Shown here: piece by piece, positions 35,689 to 45,076 of the stretch
How positions within the stretch are numbered: the stretch's first letter is position 1
Layout: every line of letters begins with the position of its first letter
Assembly: GCF_000422285.1 (NCBI RefSeq)
Contig: NZ_AULM01000013.1
Span: 32,350 to 96,349, forward strand
Direction of reading: 5' to 3'
DNA from: Desulfatiglans anilini DSM 4660
GTDB taxonomy: Bacteria > Desulfobacterota > DSM-4660 > Desulfatiglandales > Desulfatiglandaceae
DNA length: 64,000 bases
The notes under the pieces: generated by a model
Databases searched by the model: none
What the model saw: the letters and a program-made list of their open reading frames with translations, nothing else
Told to the model about the DNA's origin: nothing
Translations under genes and position numbers: made by a program

Positions 35689-35859
35689 ATGCTGGAAACC
35701 GTCATCGTCTGGGTGCTGGTGGGTCTTGCGGCCCTGTATGTGGTGCGGCACATCTACCGGCGTTTTTCGCGGAAAGATCCCTGTGCCTCGTGCGGATGCA
35801 GCGGGCAGGGATGCCCCCTCAGCAATCCCGGCCCGAATCGGGACACCGAAGGGGGTTGA
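35689..35859 (+). CDS. FeoB-associated-type Cys-rich membrane peptide
   Basis: 56 residues: one N-terminal membrane helix (VIVWVLVGLAALYVVRHIY) followed by a basic stretch and CASCGCSGQGC. This architecture is that of the FeoB-associated Cys-rich family, although no feoB is in the window. ACAGGAGGGA lies 8 nt before ATG 35689. It is too short to be sure; the ORF extends upstream through a repeat, which is not coding. It lies directly upstream of the MoxR gene. Confidence 0.6.
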   Translation: MLETVIVWVLVGLAALYVVRHIYRRFSRKDPCASCGCSGQGCPLSNPGPNRDTEGG

Positions 35860-35999
35860 CTTTTGTCCCCCTCCCTGATAGGCCATTCCTGCATCTGCAC
35901 AGGCGTCCGGTCAAAGCCCGGCCCGCCGCAGCCTGTGCTTCATGCATCGCCTCTGAGAGAGGCCATTTCACACGCATCGCCCGTCAGGAGGAACCTGTC

Positions 36000-36896
36000 T
36001 TGATCGACCGATTCGAGGATATCGACCAGGTAGTACAAGAACTCGGCAAAGCCCAATACATCGCAGACCGCGCCCTCGCCACCGTCCTGTATCTCGCGCA
36101 CCGCCTCGAAAAGCCCATCTTCCTCGAGGGGGAGCCGGGGGTGGGGAAAACGGAGGTCGCCGTCGTCATGGCGCGCCTCTTTCAGACCGATCTGATCCGC
36201 CTCCAATGCTATGAAGGCCTGGACGCCGCCACCTCCCTCTACGAGTGGGACTATCCCAAACAGCTCATGCACATCCGGCTTCAGCAGGAAGGCAGCAGCA
36301 ACCCCGAGGAGATCGAGCAGGCGATCTACAGCCTTAAATTCCTGATCAAACGCCCCCTGCTGGAGGCCATCCTCCGCTCGGACGAAAACCCGCCCGTCCT
36401 CCTCATCGACGAAATCGACCGGTCGGATGAAGAGTTCGAGGCCTTTCTGCTGGAAATCCTCTCGGACTTCCAGATTACGATCCCGGAGATGGGGACTATC
36501 AAGGCCCGTAAGCGCCCGATGGTCATCGTCACATCCAACCGGACCCGCGACGTCCACGATGCGCTCAAGAGGCGCTGCCTCTACCACTGGATCGACTACC
36601 CCTCCTTCGAGAAGGAATACGCCATCATCATGGCCAAGGTGCCGGACATCGAATCCCGTTTCGCGGAGCAGATCACCCGCTTCATGCAGCGGATCCGGCA
36701 GGTCGATCTCCTGAAGAAACCGGGGATCTCCGAGACGCTCGACTGGGCCCAGGCCCTCCTCGCCCTCCACAAGGACTATCTCGACGAAGCGGTCGTCCTC
36801 GAGACCCTGGGCTGCATCCTCAAGTACCAGGAAGACCTCAAGCGCTTTCGGGAAGAGATCTGGACGAGCCATGAGCAGGCGGCCGCGTTCCTCTGA
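36000..36896 (+). CDS. MoxR-family AAA ATPase
   Basis: 298 residues if started at TTG 36000, which has AGGAGG 8 nt upstream and begins (M)IDRFEDIDQVVQELGKAQY. Walker A is GEPGVGKT (about 44-51), Walker B VLLIDEID (about 133-140), and sensor 1 VIVTSNRTRDV. MoxR ATPases pair with VWA proteins as metal-dependent chaperones or in enzyme maturation; the VWA partner overlaps its 3' end by 26 bp. It resembles the CoxD subtype. The target enzyme is not evident here. Confidence 0.85.
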   Translation: MIDRFEDIDQVVQELGKAQYIADRALATVLYLAHRLEKPIFLEGEPGVGKTEVAVVMARLFQTDLIRLQCYEGLDAATSLYEWDYPKQLMHIRLQQEGSSNPEEIEQAIYSLKFLIKRPLLEAILRSDENPPVLLIDEIDRSDEEFEAFLLEILSDFQITIPEMGTIKARKRPMVIVTSNRTRDVHDALKRRCLYHWIDYPSFEKEYAIIMAKVPDIESRFAEQITRFMQRIRQVDLLKKPGISETLDWAQALLALHKDYLDEAVVLETLGCILKYQEDLKRFREEIWTSHEQAAAFL

Positions 36897-38070
36897 TCCC
36901 GGATGCGGGATCCCCCCCGGCCTGGCCGGCAGGGTCGTCCACTTCGCGGATTTTCTGCGGGGGGAGGGGTTTCGCATGTTTCAGAGCAGCGTTCACGATG
37001 CGCTGCGGAGCATCGGCTGCCTGAGCCTGGACAGGGACGTTTTCGCGGCCGCCCTGCGGACCAATCTCTGCACCAATCAACTCGAGTGGAGCCAGTTCGG
37101 AGAACTCTTCGACCGGTTCTGGCAGGACATCGAGGCCGACGAGGCACCCCCGCCGGAGCCGGCGCCGGCGCACGGCGCACGGGACGAGGGCGTAGACGGC
37201 TCGTCGCCCCCGGATCAACCCGAGCAGGACCTGCCGGCCGAAAAGGTCGTGAAATCGAGGAAGCCGGAGCCTTCTCAGGAGTGGATGGAAGGGCGGACCT
37301 ACAGTCCGATCTCCAAGATCGGCAAGAAGGACCTGTCGCGTTTCGAGCAGACGGAGATCCCGGTGGCGAGGCTGGCCCTCAAACGGCTGATGGAGCCCTT
37401 CCGGATCGAGCGGACCCGCAGGCCCAAAGCCGCCCCGAAGCACGGCAGGCTGGACTTCAGGCGGATCATGCGCCGAAGCCTCAAATACGAAGGGATGCCG
37501 GTCGAGCTCTTCTTCCGCCGCAAGAAGCAGCGCCTCAAGCGGCTCGTCATCCTGGCCGACGTGAGCGGGTCGATGGACAAATACGCCCGTTTCATCATGC
37601 CCTTTCTGCTCGGTCTGCGCGGGATCGGCTCCAAGGCCGAGGTGTTCGTCTTTTCCACGGTGCTGCAGTCGATCACCTTCGTTGTCAAGCACCTGAGCAT
37701 CGAAAAGGCGATCCAGCGCATGTCGGAAGAGATGCCCGAATGGTCCGGGGGGACCCGCATCGGCTACAGCTTGCACCAATTCAACACCACGCAGGGCATG
37801 CGGATGCTGAACCGGCGCACGGTCATCCTCATTCTGAGCGACGGGTGGGATCTCGGCGGCAAGACCCTCCTCGAAAAGGAGATGAAGATCCTTCACCGGA
37901 AGGCTTACACCGTCATCTGGCTCAATCCGCTGGCCGGAGACCCCGGCTACCAGCCCGTCTGCCGGGGGATGCAGGCGGCGCTGCCCTACATCCACCACTT
38001 CATGCCGGCCACGAGCCTACAGGACCTGAACCAGGTCGGGCACCTCCTCTCACGCGTCATGGTCCACTGA
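36871..38070 (+). CDS. VWA domain protein, CoxE-like
   Basis: 399 residues. The C-terminal half is a von Willebrand A domain with a complete MIDAS, DVSGSMD (about 230-236), and later LILSDGWDLGG. The middle (about 90-140) is Pro/Glu-rich linker. The 26-bp overlap with the MoxR ATPase indicates co-translation. The CoxE/VWA partner in such pairs is thought to act with the ATPase on a target protein. No CO dehydrogenase or other obvious target lies in the window. Confidence 0.85.
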   Translation: MSRRPRSSDPGCGIPPGLAGRVVHFADFLRGEGFRMFQSSVHDALRSIGCLSLDRDVFAAALRTNLCTNQLEWSQFGELFDRFWQDIEADEAPPPEPAPAHGARDEGVDGSSPPDQPEQDLPAEKVVKSRKPEPSQEWMEGRTYSPISKIGKKDLSRFEQTEIPVARLALKRLMEPFRIERTRRPKAAPKHGRLDFRRIMRRSLKYEGMPVELFFRRKKQRLKRLVILADVSGSMDKYARFIMPFLLGLRGIGSKAEVFVFSTVLQSITFVVKHLSIEKAIQRMSEEMPEWSGGTRIGYSLHQFNTTQGMRMLNRRTVILILSDGWDLGGKTLLEKEMKILHRKAYTVIWLNPLAGDPGYQPVCRGMQAALPYIHHFMPATSLQDLNQVGHLLSRVMVH

Positions 38071-38132
38071 CGACCCGGCCCCGCCGGCGCAACGGCTCCT
38101 ATCCACCGGGCCGGCCGCCGCGCCGAGGCTCG

Positions 38133-38813
38133 TCATTGATCCCCGTTTTCCACCGTACGGACGCCTTCGGGCGGCGTGAAGCGGAAAAAACCCTCCGGGA
38201 AAGATGTCTTCGGTTCGGGTTCATCGAGGGTGAAGGTGGTCACACTCCCGAGCATGTTGTGGATAGCCACCTTGCGGATCCTGTAATCGGGCGAAACGCT
38301 GATCAAGACATGATCGATCTCCTCCCAGGGCGGGTCCGGCCGCAGAACGATCTGCTCGTATCCGCCCTCCGTCCCGCCGTAGGAAACGGCAAACCGCTCC
38401 TCCACCGTCAGAAGCCCCTGGAAGATATCGTTCAACAGCCGCAGCTCCTGGCCGAACCGATCGGCCGAGTGCCGGTGCACCACCCGCTCATCCGGGACGT
38501 ACCACCAGATCGTCCCGCCGTCCGTCACGAGGAGTTCCACCCTTGGGCTCGCCTGTTCCATCCGCAGAAAATGGGGCGCTTTGAAAAAGATCCTTCCCGA
38601 GGCGGTGTCGCCGCCGCCCTTGGTGCCCAGCATGCTCATCGACCGCGTGACGACCTCTCTGGTGTAGGGCATCGTCAACCCGGAAAGAGACCCGTAGCGT
38701 TCGCGGATACCGTCGAAAAGGGCCCCCAGCTCCGGTTCGTCCTCAGCCAGCACCGAAACCCCCGGCATGGCCACCATCAACATCAGACATACAGCCAACC
38801 ATCGTTTCACCAT
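38133..38813 (-). CDS. lolA: Outer-membrane lipoprotein carrier protein LolA
   Basis: About 226 residues with signal peptide MVKRWLAVCLMLMVAMPGVS before VLAEDEP. The LolA pattern is seen in SGLTMPYTREVVTRSMSM, FKAPHFLRMEQ and GGTIWWYVPDERVV. It carries lipoproteins such as MltA across the periplasm. ATG 38813 suits an upstream AAGGAG; GTG/ATG starts up to 38834 are possible. It is convergent with the VWA gene and about 160 bp downstream of ftsK. Confidence 0.85.
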   Translation of the reverse strand: MVKRWLAVCLMLMVAMPGVSVLAEDEPELGALFDGIRERYGSLSGLTMPYTREVVTRSMSMLGTKGGGDTASGRIFFKAPHFLRMEQASPRVELLVTDGGTIWWYVPDERVVHRHSADRFGQELRLLNDIFQGLLTVEERFAVSYGGTEGGYEQIVLRPDPPWEEIDHVLISVSPDYRIRKVAIHNMLGSVTTFTLDEPEPKTSFPEGFFRFTPPEGVRTVENGDQ

Positions 38814-38970
38814 CTCCGTCATACTCCTTCTCACCTTGTCCCCCTTCGGGAACCGTCCTTTCAGCCGTCATCGGCCTCGATCTTCATTATACGTCGAAGA
38901 AGGACCTCCAGATCCCCTCCTTACAGCCGTTCACTCTTCTGCCCCGGCCGTGCCGAGGCTGCGCCACGGT

Positions 38971-41169
38971 CTAACGGTCGCCGTAAACCTCACGCGGACG
39001 AACGCCGTCCGACGGACCGACGATCCCCTGCTTCTCCATGGCCTCGATCATCCGGGCAGCACGATTATAACCGACCCGGAGCCTCCGTTGCACCATGGAA
39101 ATCGAGGCCTGGCCGGTCTGCAGGACCAGGGCGACCGCTTCATCGTATTTTTCGTCGAGTTCGGCATCCTCTTCGGCAGCCTCCTCATCCTGGGCCACCT
39201 CCGCCAGGACGGATTCATCATACTGAGGCTTGCGCTGCCCCCGCAGGAAATCCGTGACCCGCTGAACCTCCTCCTCCGAAACGTAGGCGCCGTGGATGCG
39301 GGTCAAACGCCCCACCCCGGGCGGCAGGAACAGCATGTCGCCGTCCCCGAGGAGGGTCTCGGCCCCCATGCGGTCCAGGATCGTCCGGGAGTCCACCTTG
39401 GAGGAGACCTGGAACGAGATCCGGGCCGGGAAGTTGGCCTTGATGACGCCGGTCAGGACATCCACGGACGGCCTCTGCGTAGCGATGATCAGGTGGATCC
39501 CGGCCGCCCGCGACATCTGGGCCAGCCGGGCGATGGCGTCCTCGACCTCCTTCGACGAGACCATCATCAGGTCGGCGAGTTCGTCGATGACCAGGATGAT
39601 GTAGGGCAGCACCTGCGACGCGCCCTCGCCGGCCCCCTCGCCCTCAGTCGGGGGGGCCTTTTCCTTCAGCACTTTGGCGTTGTAAGTCTGAATATTCCGG
39701 ACCCCTCGGTCCGAAAGCAGCATGTACCGCCGCTCCATCTCCCGCACCGCCCACCGCAAAGCCTTCGTAGCCTCCTTCGGCTGGGTCACGACGGGGTGGA
39801 GGAGGTGCGGGATGTCCTGGTAGACGGACAGCTCGATCCGCTTCGGGTCGATCATCAGAAACCGGACAGTCTCCGGCATCATCTTGAAGAGCAGGCTGTT
39901 GACGATGGTGTTGATCGACACGCTCTTTCCCGTGCCGGTCGCCCCGGCGACCAGCAGGTGCGGCATCTTGGCGAGATCGGCGATCACCGGCGCTCCGGTG
40001 ATGTCCTTGCCGAGCGCGATCGGGAGTTTGTAGGGGGTCTCCTTGAAGGTCTCGCTCCACAGGATCTCCTTCAGGCACACCAGTTCGCGCTGATGATTGG
40101 GAATCTCGATCCCGATGGCGGCCTTGCCGGGGATCGGGGCCACGATCCGGATGCTCGCGGCCCGCAGCGCGAGCGCCAGGTCGTCCGAAAGGCCGGCCAC
40201 CTTGCTGATCTTGACGCCGGGCGCCGGTTTGTACTCATAGAGCGTAATCACGGGCCCGGGCAGGATCTCCACGACCTCGCCCTCCACCCCGAAATCCACC
40301 AGCTTTTTTTCCAGCATCCGGGCGTTCATTTCGAGGCTTTCTTTCTGGATCCGGGCATCCTGCCTCTCCGGCGGATCGTTCAGCAGATCGAGGCGGGGGA
40401 GCGCGAAGCCGCCGTCCGCCTGCACGAACGCGAAGACCTCCTGCTCGGGGGCCTTTTTCGGGGGCTTCGGCGGATCCACGATCGTGACCTTCCGCCGGGC
40501 CTTGAGCTGCTCGTGCGCGGTTTTCGTCCTGCGGATGCGGGTCCTGCGTTCACGGCGTTTGAGGATCCCCTCCGAGACCCTTCGGACTGCCCGCATGACG
40601 ACGGCCCAGAGGGTGGCGCACAGCCAGCCCAGCGACAAACGGGTCGAGATCATGAACGCGACGACAAACACCGTCAGGCTCAGGATGTAGGCGCCGGTCG
40701 GATTGAAAAACCGGATGCTCAGGCGCGCCCCCATCATGCCGGCCAAGCCCCCGCTCATGACCGTCGCACCGCGGACCAGGACGCCGCCGGGGAAGTGCAG
40801 GTGCATCAGCACGGCGGTCGCGGCGATCAGCACCGAGACAGCCGCTGAGGTCTTCCATGCAGGGGGCATCGGACGGCGCTTGAAGGCCAGGATGGAAAAC
40901 ACCCCCAGCAGCAGCACCAGCCACAGGGCCGCAAAACCTGCCAAGGTCAGACAAAAACCGGCCAGGTGCGCCCCTGCCGTGCCGAAGAGATTGCCGGCCT
41001 TCCACGAAAAACCCGTTACATTCCAGAAAAGAGGATCCGGCGGGTGGTAGCTCAACAGACTCCCGCCCAAAAAAACCGTCAGGCAGGAAAGCAGGAGACC
41101 TTTGATCTCGCTCTTGATGGAATAGGTTCGCCCGGCCGGTCTCGCCTCTGTCGCATCTTTCGCTCTCAC
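38971..41169 (-). CDS. ftsK: DNA translocase FtsK/SpoIIIE
   Basis: Septal DNA pump of about 733 residues. Four membrane segments occupy roughly residues 20-180. A charged linker is followed by the motor with Walker A GATGTGKS (about 409-416) and Walker B ILVIDELADLMM. The C-terminal winged-helix gamma domain is QASISMVQRRLRVGYNRAAR then MIEAMEKQGIVG. Start uncertain: GTG 41169 has GAGGGG at good spacing, while the frame continues with a TTG start to 41292. The linker is short, as in many non-enteric FtsK proteins. Confidence 0.93.
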   Translation of the reverse strand: MRAKDATEARPAGRTYSIKSEIKGLLLSCLTVFLGGSLLSYHPPDPLFWNVTGFSWKAGNLFGTAGAHLAGFCLTLAGFAALWLVLLLGVFSILAFKRRPMPPAWKTSAAVSVLIAATAVLMHLHFPGGVLVRGATVMSGGLAGMMGARLSIRFFNPTGAYILSLTVFVVAFMISTRLSLGWLCATLWAVVMRAVRRVSEGILKRRERRTRIRRTKTAHEQLKARRKVTIVDPPKPPKKAPEQEVFAFVQADGGFALPRLDLLNDPPERQDARIQKESLEMNARMLEKKLVDFGVEGEVVEILPGPVITLYEYKPAPGVKISKVAGLSDDLALALRAASIRIVAPIPGKAAIGIEIPNHQRELVCLKEILWSETFKETPYKLPIALGKDITGAPVIADLAKMPHLLVAGATGTGKSVSINTIVNSLLFKMMPETVRFLMIDPKRIELSVYQDIPHLLHPVVTQPKEATKALRWAVREMERRYMLLSDRGVRNIQTYNAKVLKEKAPPTEGEGAGEGASQVLPYIILVIDELADLMMVSSKEVEDAIARLAQMSRAAGIHLIIATQRPSVDVLTGVIKANFPARISFQVSSKVDSRTILDRMGAETLLGDGDMLFLPPGVGRLTRIHGAYVSEEEVQRVTDFLRGQRKPQYDESVLAEVAQDEEAAEEDAELDEKYDEAVALVLQTGQASISMVQRRLRVGYNRAARMIEAMEKQGIVGPSDGVRPREVYGDR

Positions 41170-41444
41170 GTTCCGCTTCCCCTCTTGCTCCGTATCGGTT
41201 TTCAGAACCCCCGACCGCCGCTCCTGTTTTTCCCCCCCCAACACCGGCTGCGGGGAAACCGTCTTGCCGGAGCGCCCGCAGGCCCTGTTCAAAGGCGGGG
41301 GCGGCAGTTTGCATGGATGCTGCCGGTCTATCGGCCCGTGGTTCGAGTGATGGATTCCGCAGCATCCGCACGCCTGGCAGGGTCAATGGCCTGAACGATA
41401 CGCGCCCTGATTTCCAAACCGCCGGAACCAGGTCCGGCGAGCCG

Positions 41445-43097
41445 TCATACGGAGATGATCAGCGGCAGCACCAGAGGATTGCGCTCGATGGATTTGTAGA
41501 AAAAGCGCCTGAGCCGCCTCTCGATCTCCTCTTCGACATCACTCCAGTTGACGGGCGGAGCGGATGCGGCCAGTTCCTCGGTGACTTCGCGCACCAGTTC
41601 CCTGGCCTCCTGAAGGATGTAGCCGCCCTGATCCTGCAGGACGAAGCCGCGCGAAAGGATATCCGGTCCGTAGACCGGCTCGCCGGTCTGCGCGTCGATC
41701 GCGAGCAGAACGATCACCATGCCGTGGCCGCTCAGCCGCCTCCGGTCTCTCAACACCATCTCGGCCACGTCTCCGACGCCCTTGCCGTCCACCATGATGC
41801 GGCCGGTCTCCACCTGCCCCTGAACACCCACCCGTCCGCCCTTGCAGGCCAGGACGGCGCCGTCTTCGACGACCAGGGTCTGTTCGGGGGACATCCCCAT
41901 CTCCACAGCCAGGCGGGCGTGTTTGATCAGGTGGCGGTATTCCCCGTGGACCGGCACGAGATAGCGCGGCCTCACGAGGCTCAACATCGTCTTCAGTTCC
42001 TCCTGCCGGGCATGGCCGGAGGTGTGGATCTCGGAGACCTTCTCGTAGATGACATCGGCCCCCAGCCGGTAGAGGCGGTTGATGATGTTCGTGATGGCCC
42101 GCTCGTTTCCGGGGATGAACCGCGAGGAGAGCACCACCGTGTCGCCCGGTTTGATCTGGATCGTGCGGTGGGCGCCCTGCGCCATCCGCGCCAGGGCCGA
42201 CATGGGCTCCCCCTGCGTGCCGGTCGTGAGCACCGTAATTTTGTCGTCAGCAAACTGGGCGATCTGACGTTCGCTGATCTCGAGGTCATCCGGCATGTCG
42301 ATGAAACCGAGCCTTCTTGCGATCATGACATTGGTCGTCATGCTCTTGCCGTTGAATACGATGCGGCGGCCGTATTTCAGGGCAAGCAGGATCACCTGCT
42401 GGATGCGGGTGATGTTCGATGCGAAGGCCGCAACGATGATCCTTCCCTTCGCCTGACGGAATATCTCCTCGATCGTCCGGGTCACCTCCCGCTCGCTTAG
42501 CGTAGAGCCCTCCTTCTCGGCATTGGTGGAATCCGAAAAGAATGCGAGCACCCCGCTTTCACCATGGTGCGCAAAACGCACCAGGTCGGTGAACTGGCTG
42601 TCGACGGGGGTCGGATCGATCCTGAAATCGCCCGAGTGAATGAGCAATCCCTCCGGGGTTTGAATGGCAAGCCCCACACCATCGACAATGCTGTGGCTGA
42701 CAGAGATATATTCGACCTTGAAGGGGGGCACCTCGGTCAGATCTCCGGCCCGGACCTCCCTGAGATCCACCTTTCCCGGAAGGTGATGTTCCTTCAGCTT
42801 TTCCTCCAGGAGGGCGAGGGTGAAACGCGTTCCGTAGACGGGGACCTCGAAGTCGCGGAGGAAGAAGGGCATGGCGCCGATGTGGTCCTCATGGCCATGC
42901 GTCAGGATCACCGCCTTGACCCGCTCCCGCTTGTCCTCGAGGTACGCGAAGCTGGGGATCACCAGATCGACCCCCGGCATATGCTCATCCGGGAACATCA
43001 AGCCGCAGTCCACCACCAGAATGGTCTCATCGGCCTCGAAGAGCATCATGTTCAAGCCGATCTCGCCCAACCCCCCCAAAGGGATCACCTTCACCAT
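41445..43097 (-). CDS. rnj: Ribonuclease J
   Basis: 550-residue metallo-beta-lactamase/beta-CASP nuclease involved in RNA maturation and decay. The metal motif is THGHEDHIGA (H67, H69, D71, H72), followed by HSGDFRIDPTPVD and FFSDSTNAEKEGST. The beta-CASP part is FASNITRIQQVI, SSRFIPGNE and HTSGHARQEE. ATG 43097 has GGAGG 7 nt upstream. It belongs to COG0595. RNase J is less common in proteobacteria than in Firmicutes but known from deltaproteobacteria. Confidence 0.92.
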   Translation of the reverse strand: MVKVIPLGGLGEIGLNMMLFEADETILVVDCGLMFPDEHMPGVDLVIPSFAYLEDKRERVKAVILTHGHEDHIGAMPFFLRDFEVPVYGTRFTLALLEEKLKEHHLPGKVDLREVRAGDLTEVPPFKVEYISVSHSIVDGVGLAIQTPEGLLIHSGDFRIDPTPVDSQFTDLVRFAHHGESGVLAFFSDSTNAEKEGSTLSEREVTRTIEEIFRQAKGRIIVAAFASNITRIQQVILLALKYGRRIVFNGKSMTTNVMIARRLGFIDMPDDLEISERQIAQFADDKITVLTTGTQGEPMSALARMAQGAHRTIQIKPGDTVVLSSRFIPGNERAITNIINRLYRLGADVIYEKVSEIHTSGHARQEELKTMLSLVRPRYLVPVHGEYRHLIKHARLAVEMGMSPEQTLVVEDGAVLACKGGRVGVQGQVETGRIMVDGKGVGDVAEMVLRDRRRLSGHGMVIVLLAIDAQTGEPVYGPDILSRGFVLQDQGGYILQEARELVREVTEELAASAPPVNWSDVEEEIERRLRRFFYKSIERNPLVLPLIISV

Positions 43098-43139
43098 AAC
43101 AGACCTCCAAACCGCGGGAAAACCATGCAGGGCATCCCA

Positions 43140-43315
43140 CGCAGTTTCCATCCCGAAATCGTCTCTTTCACCCGTCCCGGCGCCAATCTAAGCGCCTGCT
43201 TGCGCGGCGGCCTGCAGGTCGCCTCCGCGCGCACACTCGATTTCCTGGATATTGGAAAAACCATGACCCGCCCCGGAGGGGTGGAACGGCGCACGCGAAG
43301 CGTGTGAAGAAAAAA
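43140..43315. repeat. Diverged composite of the dispersed repeat
   Basis: GTTTCCATCCCGAAATCGTC, then GGCGCCAATCTAAGCGCCTG, GGCGGCCTGCAGGTCGCC (palindrome with one change), TCGATTTCCTGGATATTGG, and a GC-rich hairpin module ending GCGCACGCGAAGCGTGTGAA. It starts at the RNase J promoter side. Confidence 0.75.
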
Positions 43316-43742
43316 GCCCAGTCCGCCGGGAAATGCTTTTATTCATAAAATAAACAGGACCTTACCCTTTTGCATCCCCTGAGTCAAGCAAAGAACCGGC
43401 TGCGCTCCTCAGTGGAACGGGTAAAAGATAAGGTTTTGGGGCATTTCGCTAAAATCATCCCTCCGCGCCCCCGGTCCAGCATCCGTGGATCGACATCCAG
43501 GGGGGATTGATCGAGAGGGCATCCCGTGGTATAAGAGGTCCCTGACCGGATGGCTCCCCGGCGGCAGACCGTGATCCTGATCGCGGGCATGGCGAAAGGC
43601 AGTTGACCGTTTGCACCGGAAAGAAACTCGAGCCGCCGGTTCACGAACATGGAAAGCCCCCCTGTCTTGCATTGCCTCTCGAACCGGAGCAGCGCAGACA
43701 TCAACCTCAACCCGCAGTCCTAGACGCAAGGAGATGAGTGGT
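43316..43742. other. Gap upstream of ssb
   Basis: About 430 bp between the repeat and ssb. No gene is supported, although long open frames exist on the minus strand. The ssb promoter must lie here; the TTGACC near 43602 is a possible -35, without a convincing -10. Confidence 0.35.
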
Positions 43743-44165
43743 ATGGCGGGAGTCAACAAAGTCATTCTGGTCGGTCGACTGGGAAGGGATCCTGAGATCC
43801 GCTACACGACGGGCGGTGATGCCGTGGCCACCTTGAGCCTGGCCACCTCAGACGAGTGGAAAGACAAGAACACCGGGGAAAGGCAGGAAAGGACCGAGTG
43901 GCATCGTGTCATCTTGTGGCGCCGGCTCGCTGAAATCAGCGGGGAATATCTCAAAAAGGGCAGCCAGATCTACATCGAAGGCAAACTGCAGACGCGATCC
44001 TGGGAAGACCGCGACGGCAACAAACGCTACACCACTGAGATCGTTGCCCAGAACATGCAGATGCTCGACTCTCCCGCCGGCGGAGGCCGCCCGAGCGCCC
44101 CGGACAAACCGCCGTTCCCGGATGAGGCGCCCGGTTCCATGCCCGAAGACGACATCCCGTTCTAG
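43743..44165 (+). CDS. ssb: Single-stranded DNA-binding protein
   Basis: 140 residues: an OB fold starting [20 protein letters not shown], with [20 protein letters not shown] and [19 protein letters not shown], then a Pro/Gly linker and the acidic tip DDIPF that recruits partner proteins. ATG 43743 has AAGGAG 9 nt upstream; another ATG 9 bp earlier is too close to that site. Confidence 0.95.
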   Translation: MAGVNKVILVGRLGRDPEIRYTTGGDAVATLSLATSDEWKDKNTGERQERTEWHRVILWRRLAEISGEYLKKGSQIYIEGKLQTRSWEDRDGNKRYTTEIVAQNMQMLDSPAGGGRPSAPDKPPFPDEAPGSMPEDDIPF

Positions 44166-44174
44166 ACCACAACC

Positions 44175-44220
44175 AAGCAACGCCCATCCCCGGACGCGCG
44201 TCCCGGCATGGGCGTTGCTT
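44175..44220. terminator. Strong hairpin between convergent ssb and tatA
   Basis: AAGCAACGCCCAT (44175-44187) pairs perfectly with ATGGGCGTTGCTT (44208-44220), extended inwards by a CCGGG/CCCGG-type stem. The T tract is short, but position right after the ssb stop suggests a terminator. Confidence 0.7.
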
Positions 44221-44319
44221 CAACCCCGGGCAAACCCCTCGTGAGCATCAGGATTCGCCGTTGTCTTCCTTCTTCGCAGCGGCGGCGGGTGCGGGGGATG
44301 CCGCCGCCCTCCATGGGCC

Positions 44320-44514
44320 TCAGGATTTGCCCTTGTCTTCCTTCTCCTGATCCGCGGGGGCATCGATCTCTTCCTGTGCTTCGTGCGTCGCCTTCTTGAA
44401 ATTCTTGATCCCCTTGCCGATACCGCTGCCGATCTCGGGGAGCTTTCCCGCCCCGAAGATGATCAGGATGATGATCAGGATGATGATCAGTTCGGGCATG
44501 CCGATGCCAAACAT
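44320..44514 (-). CDS. tatA: Sec-independent protein translocase TatA/E
   Basis: 64 residues: [20 protein letters not shown] is the membrane helix, followed by the hinge [20 protein letters not shown] and an acidic tail. GGAGGTCGCTGT precedes the ATG. No tatB or tatC is adjacent. Just downstream (44249-44300) the DNA repeats the last codons in a similar form (GGAAGACAACGGCGAATCC against GGAAGACAAGGGCAAATCC), a small duplicated tail. Confidence 0.92.
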   Translation of the reverse strand: MFGIGMPELIIILIIILIIFGAGKLPEIGSGIGKGIKNFKKATHEAQEEIDAPADQEKEDKGKS

Positions 44515-44537
44515 ACAGCGACCTCCAACCTCAAGAA

Positions 44538-44930
44538 TCAGGTGTCCAATTCCTGGATCAAGCGCCTGAATTCATAAGATTTTCTAAAATTGACCATGGC
44601 TTCACGATAGTCGAGCCAGGCCGACCAGAGCTGAACCCATTCTTTGTTGTGCCAAAACATCCGGCGGCCTTTCTTGCCCGACACCTGCTTCATGAAGTCC
44701 TCGAATTCCTCGCGGCAGCTGTCGCAAAGGCTGATTTCGCCTGAGGACGTTTCCGGAGGACAAAACGCATCGGTGGTGTCGAAATGATGCCCGCACATGC
44801 CGCACTTGAAAGAGCAGAGAGAACAATGGATCGTCCTCTGGATCGTTTCCAGCTTCCGGCGGTTGGCTTCGATCTGCTCTTCGCGCTGTTTTTCCTTCAG
44901 GCGTCCAGCGATATCCAGGATCTTGTTCAT
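44538..44930 (-). CDS. Hypothetical zinc-ribbon protein
   Basis: 130 residues, [20 protein letters not shown] at the N-terminus (helical, basic). It is followed by [18 protein letters not shown] and later [15 protein letters not shown], i.e. several CxxC pairs likely to bind zinc. The C-terminal half is helical with many aromatics ([20 protein letters not shown]). GGGGGGACGC precedes the ATG. It lies between tatA and sucD on the same strand. I do not recognise a function. Confidence 0.7.
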   Translation of the reverse strand: MNKILDIAGRLKEKQREEQIEANRRKLETIQRTIHCSLCSFKCGMCGHHFDTTDAFCPPETSSGEISLCDSCREEFEDFMKQVSGKKGRRMFWHNKEWVQLWSAWLDYREAMVNFRKSYEFRRLIQELDT

Positions 44931-45058
44931 GCGTCCCCCCTCAGCCGCAAAGGCAAAGATGACATCGGAAAGGCGGCTTTTTCAGTCCTGGTACAATGCT
45001 AGTCCGGGAGGCGGATCCACGCGGATCCTGTCCCTACTTGCAGATAAGATATGCTATC

Positions 45059-45076
45059 ACTCGCCCTTGCGCGAGT
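45059..45076. terminator. Possible terminator after sucD
   Basis: ACTCGC and GCGAGT form a 6-bp stem around a 6-nt loop immediately after the sucD stop. There is only a weak T-rich tail (GATAGCATATCTT on the minus strand), so the call is tentative. Confidence 0.4.

Noticed and set aside
43384..43765. Minus-strand open frames upstream of ssb
   Set aside because: Low-complexity Arg/Pro-rich products overlapping the ssb control region; no ribosome site or family pattern.
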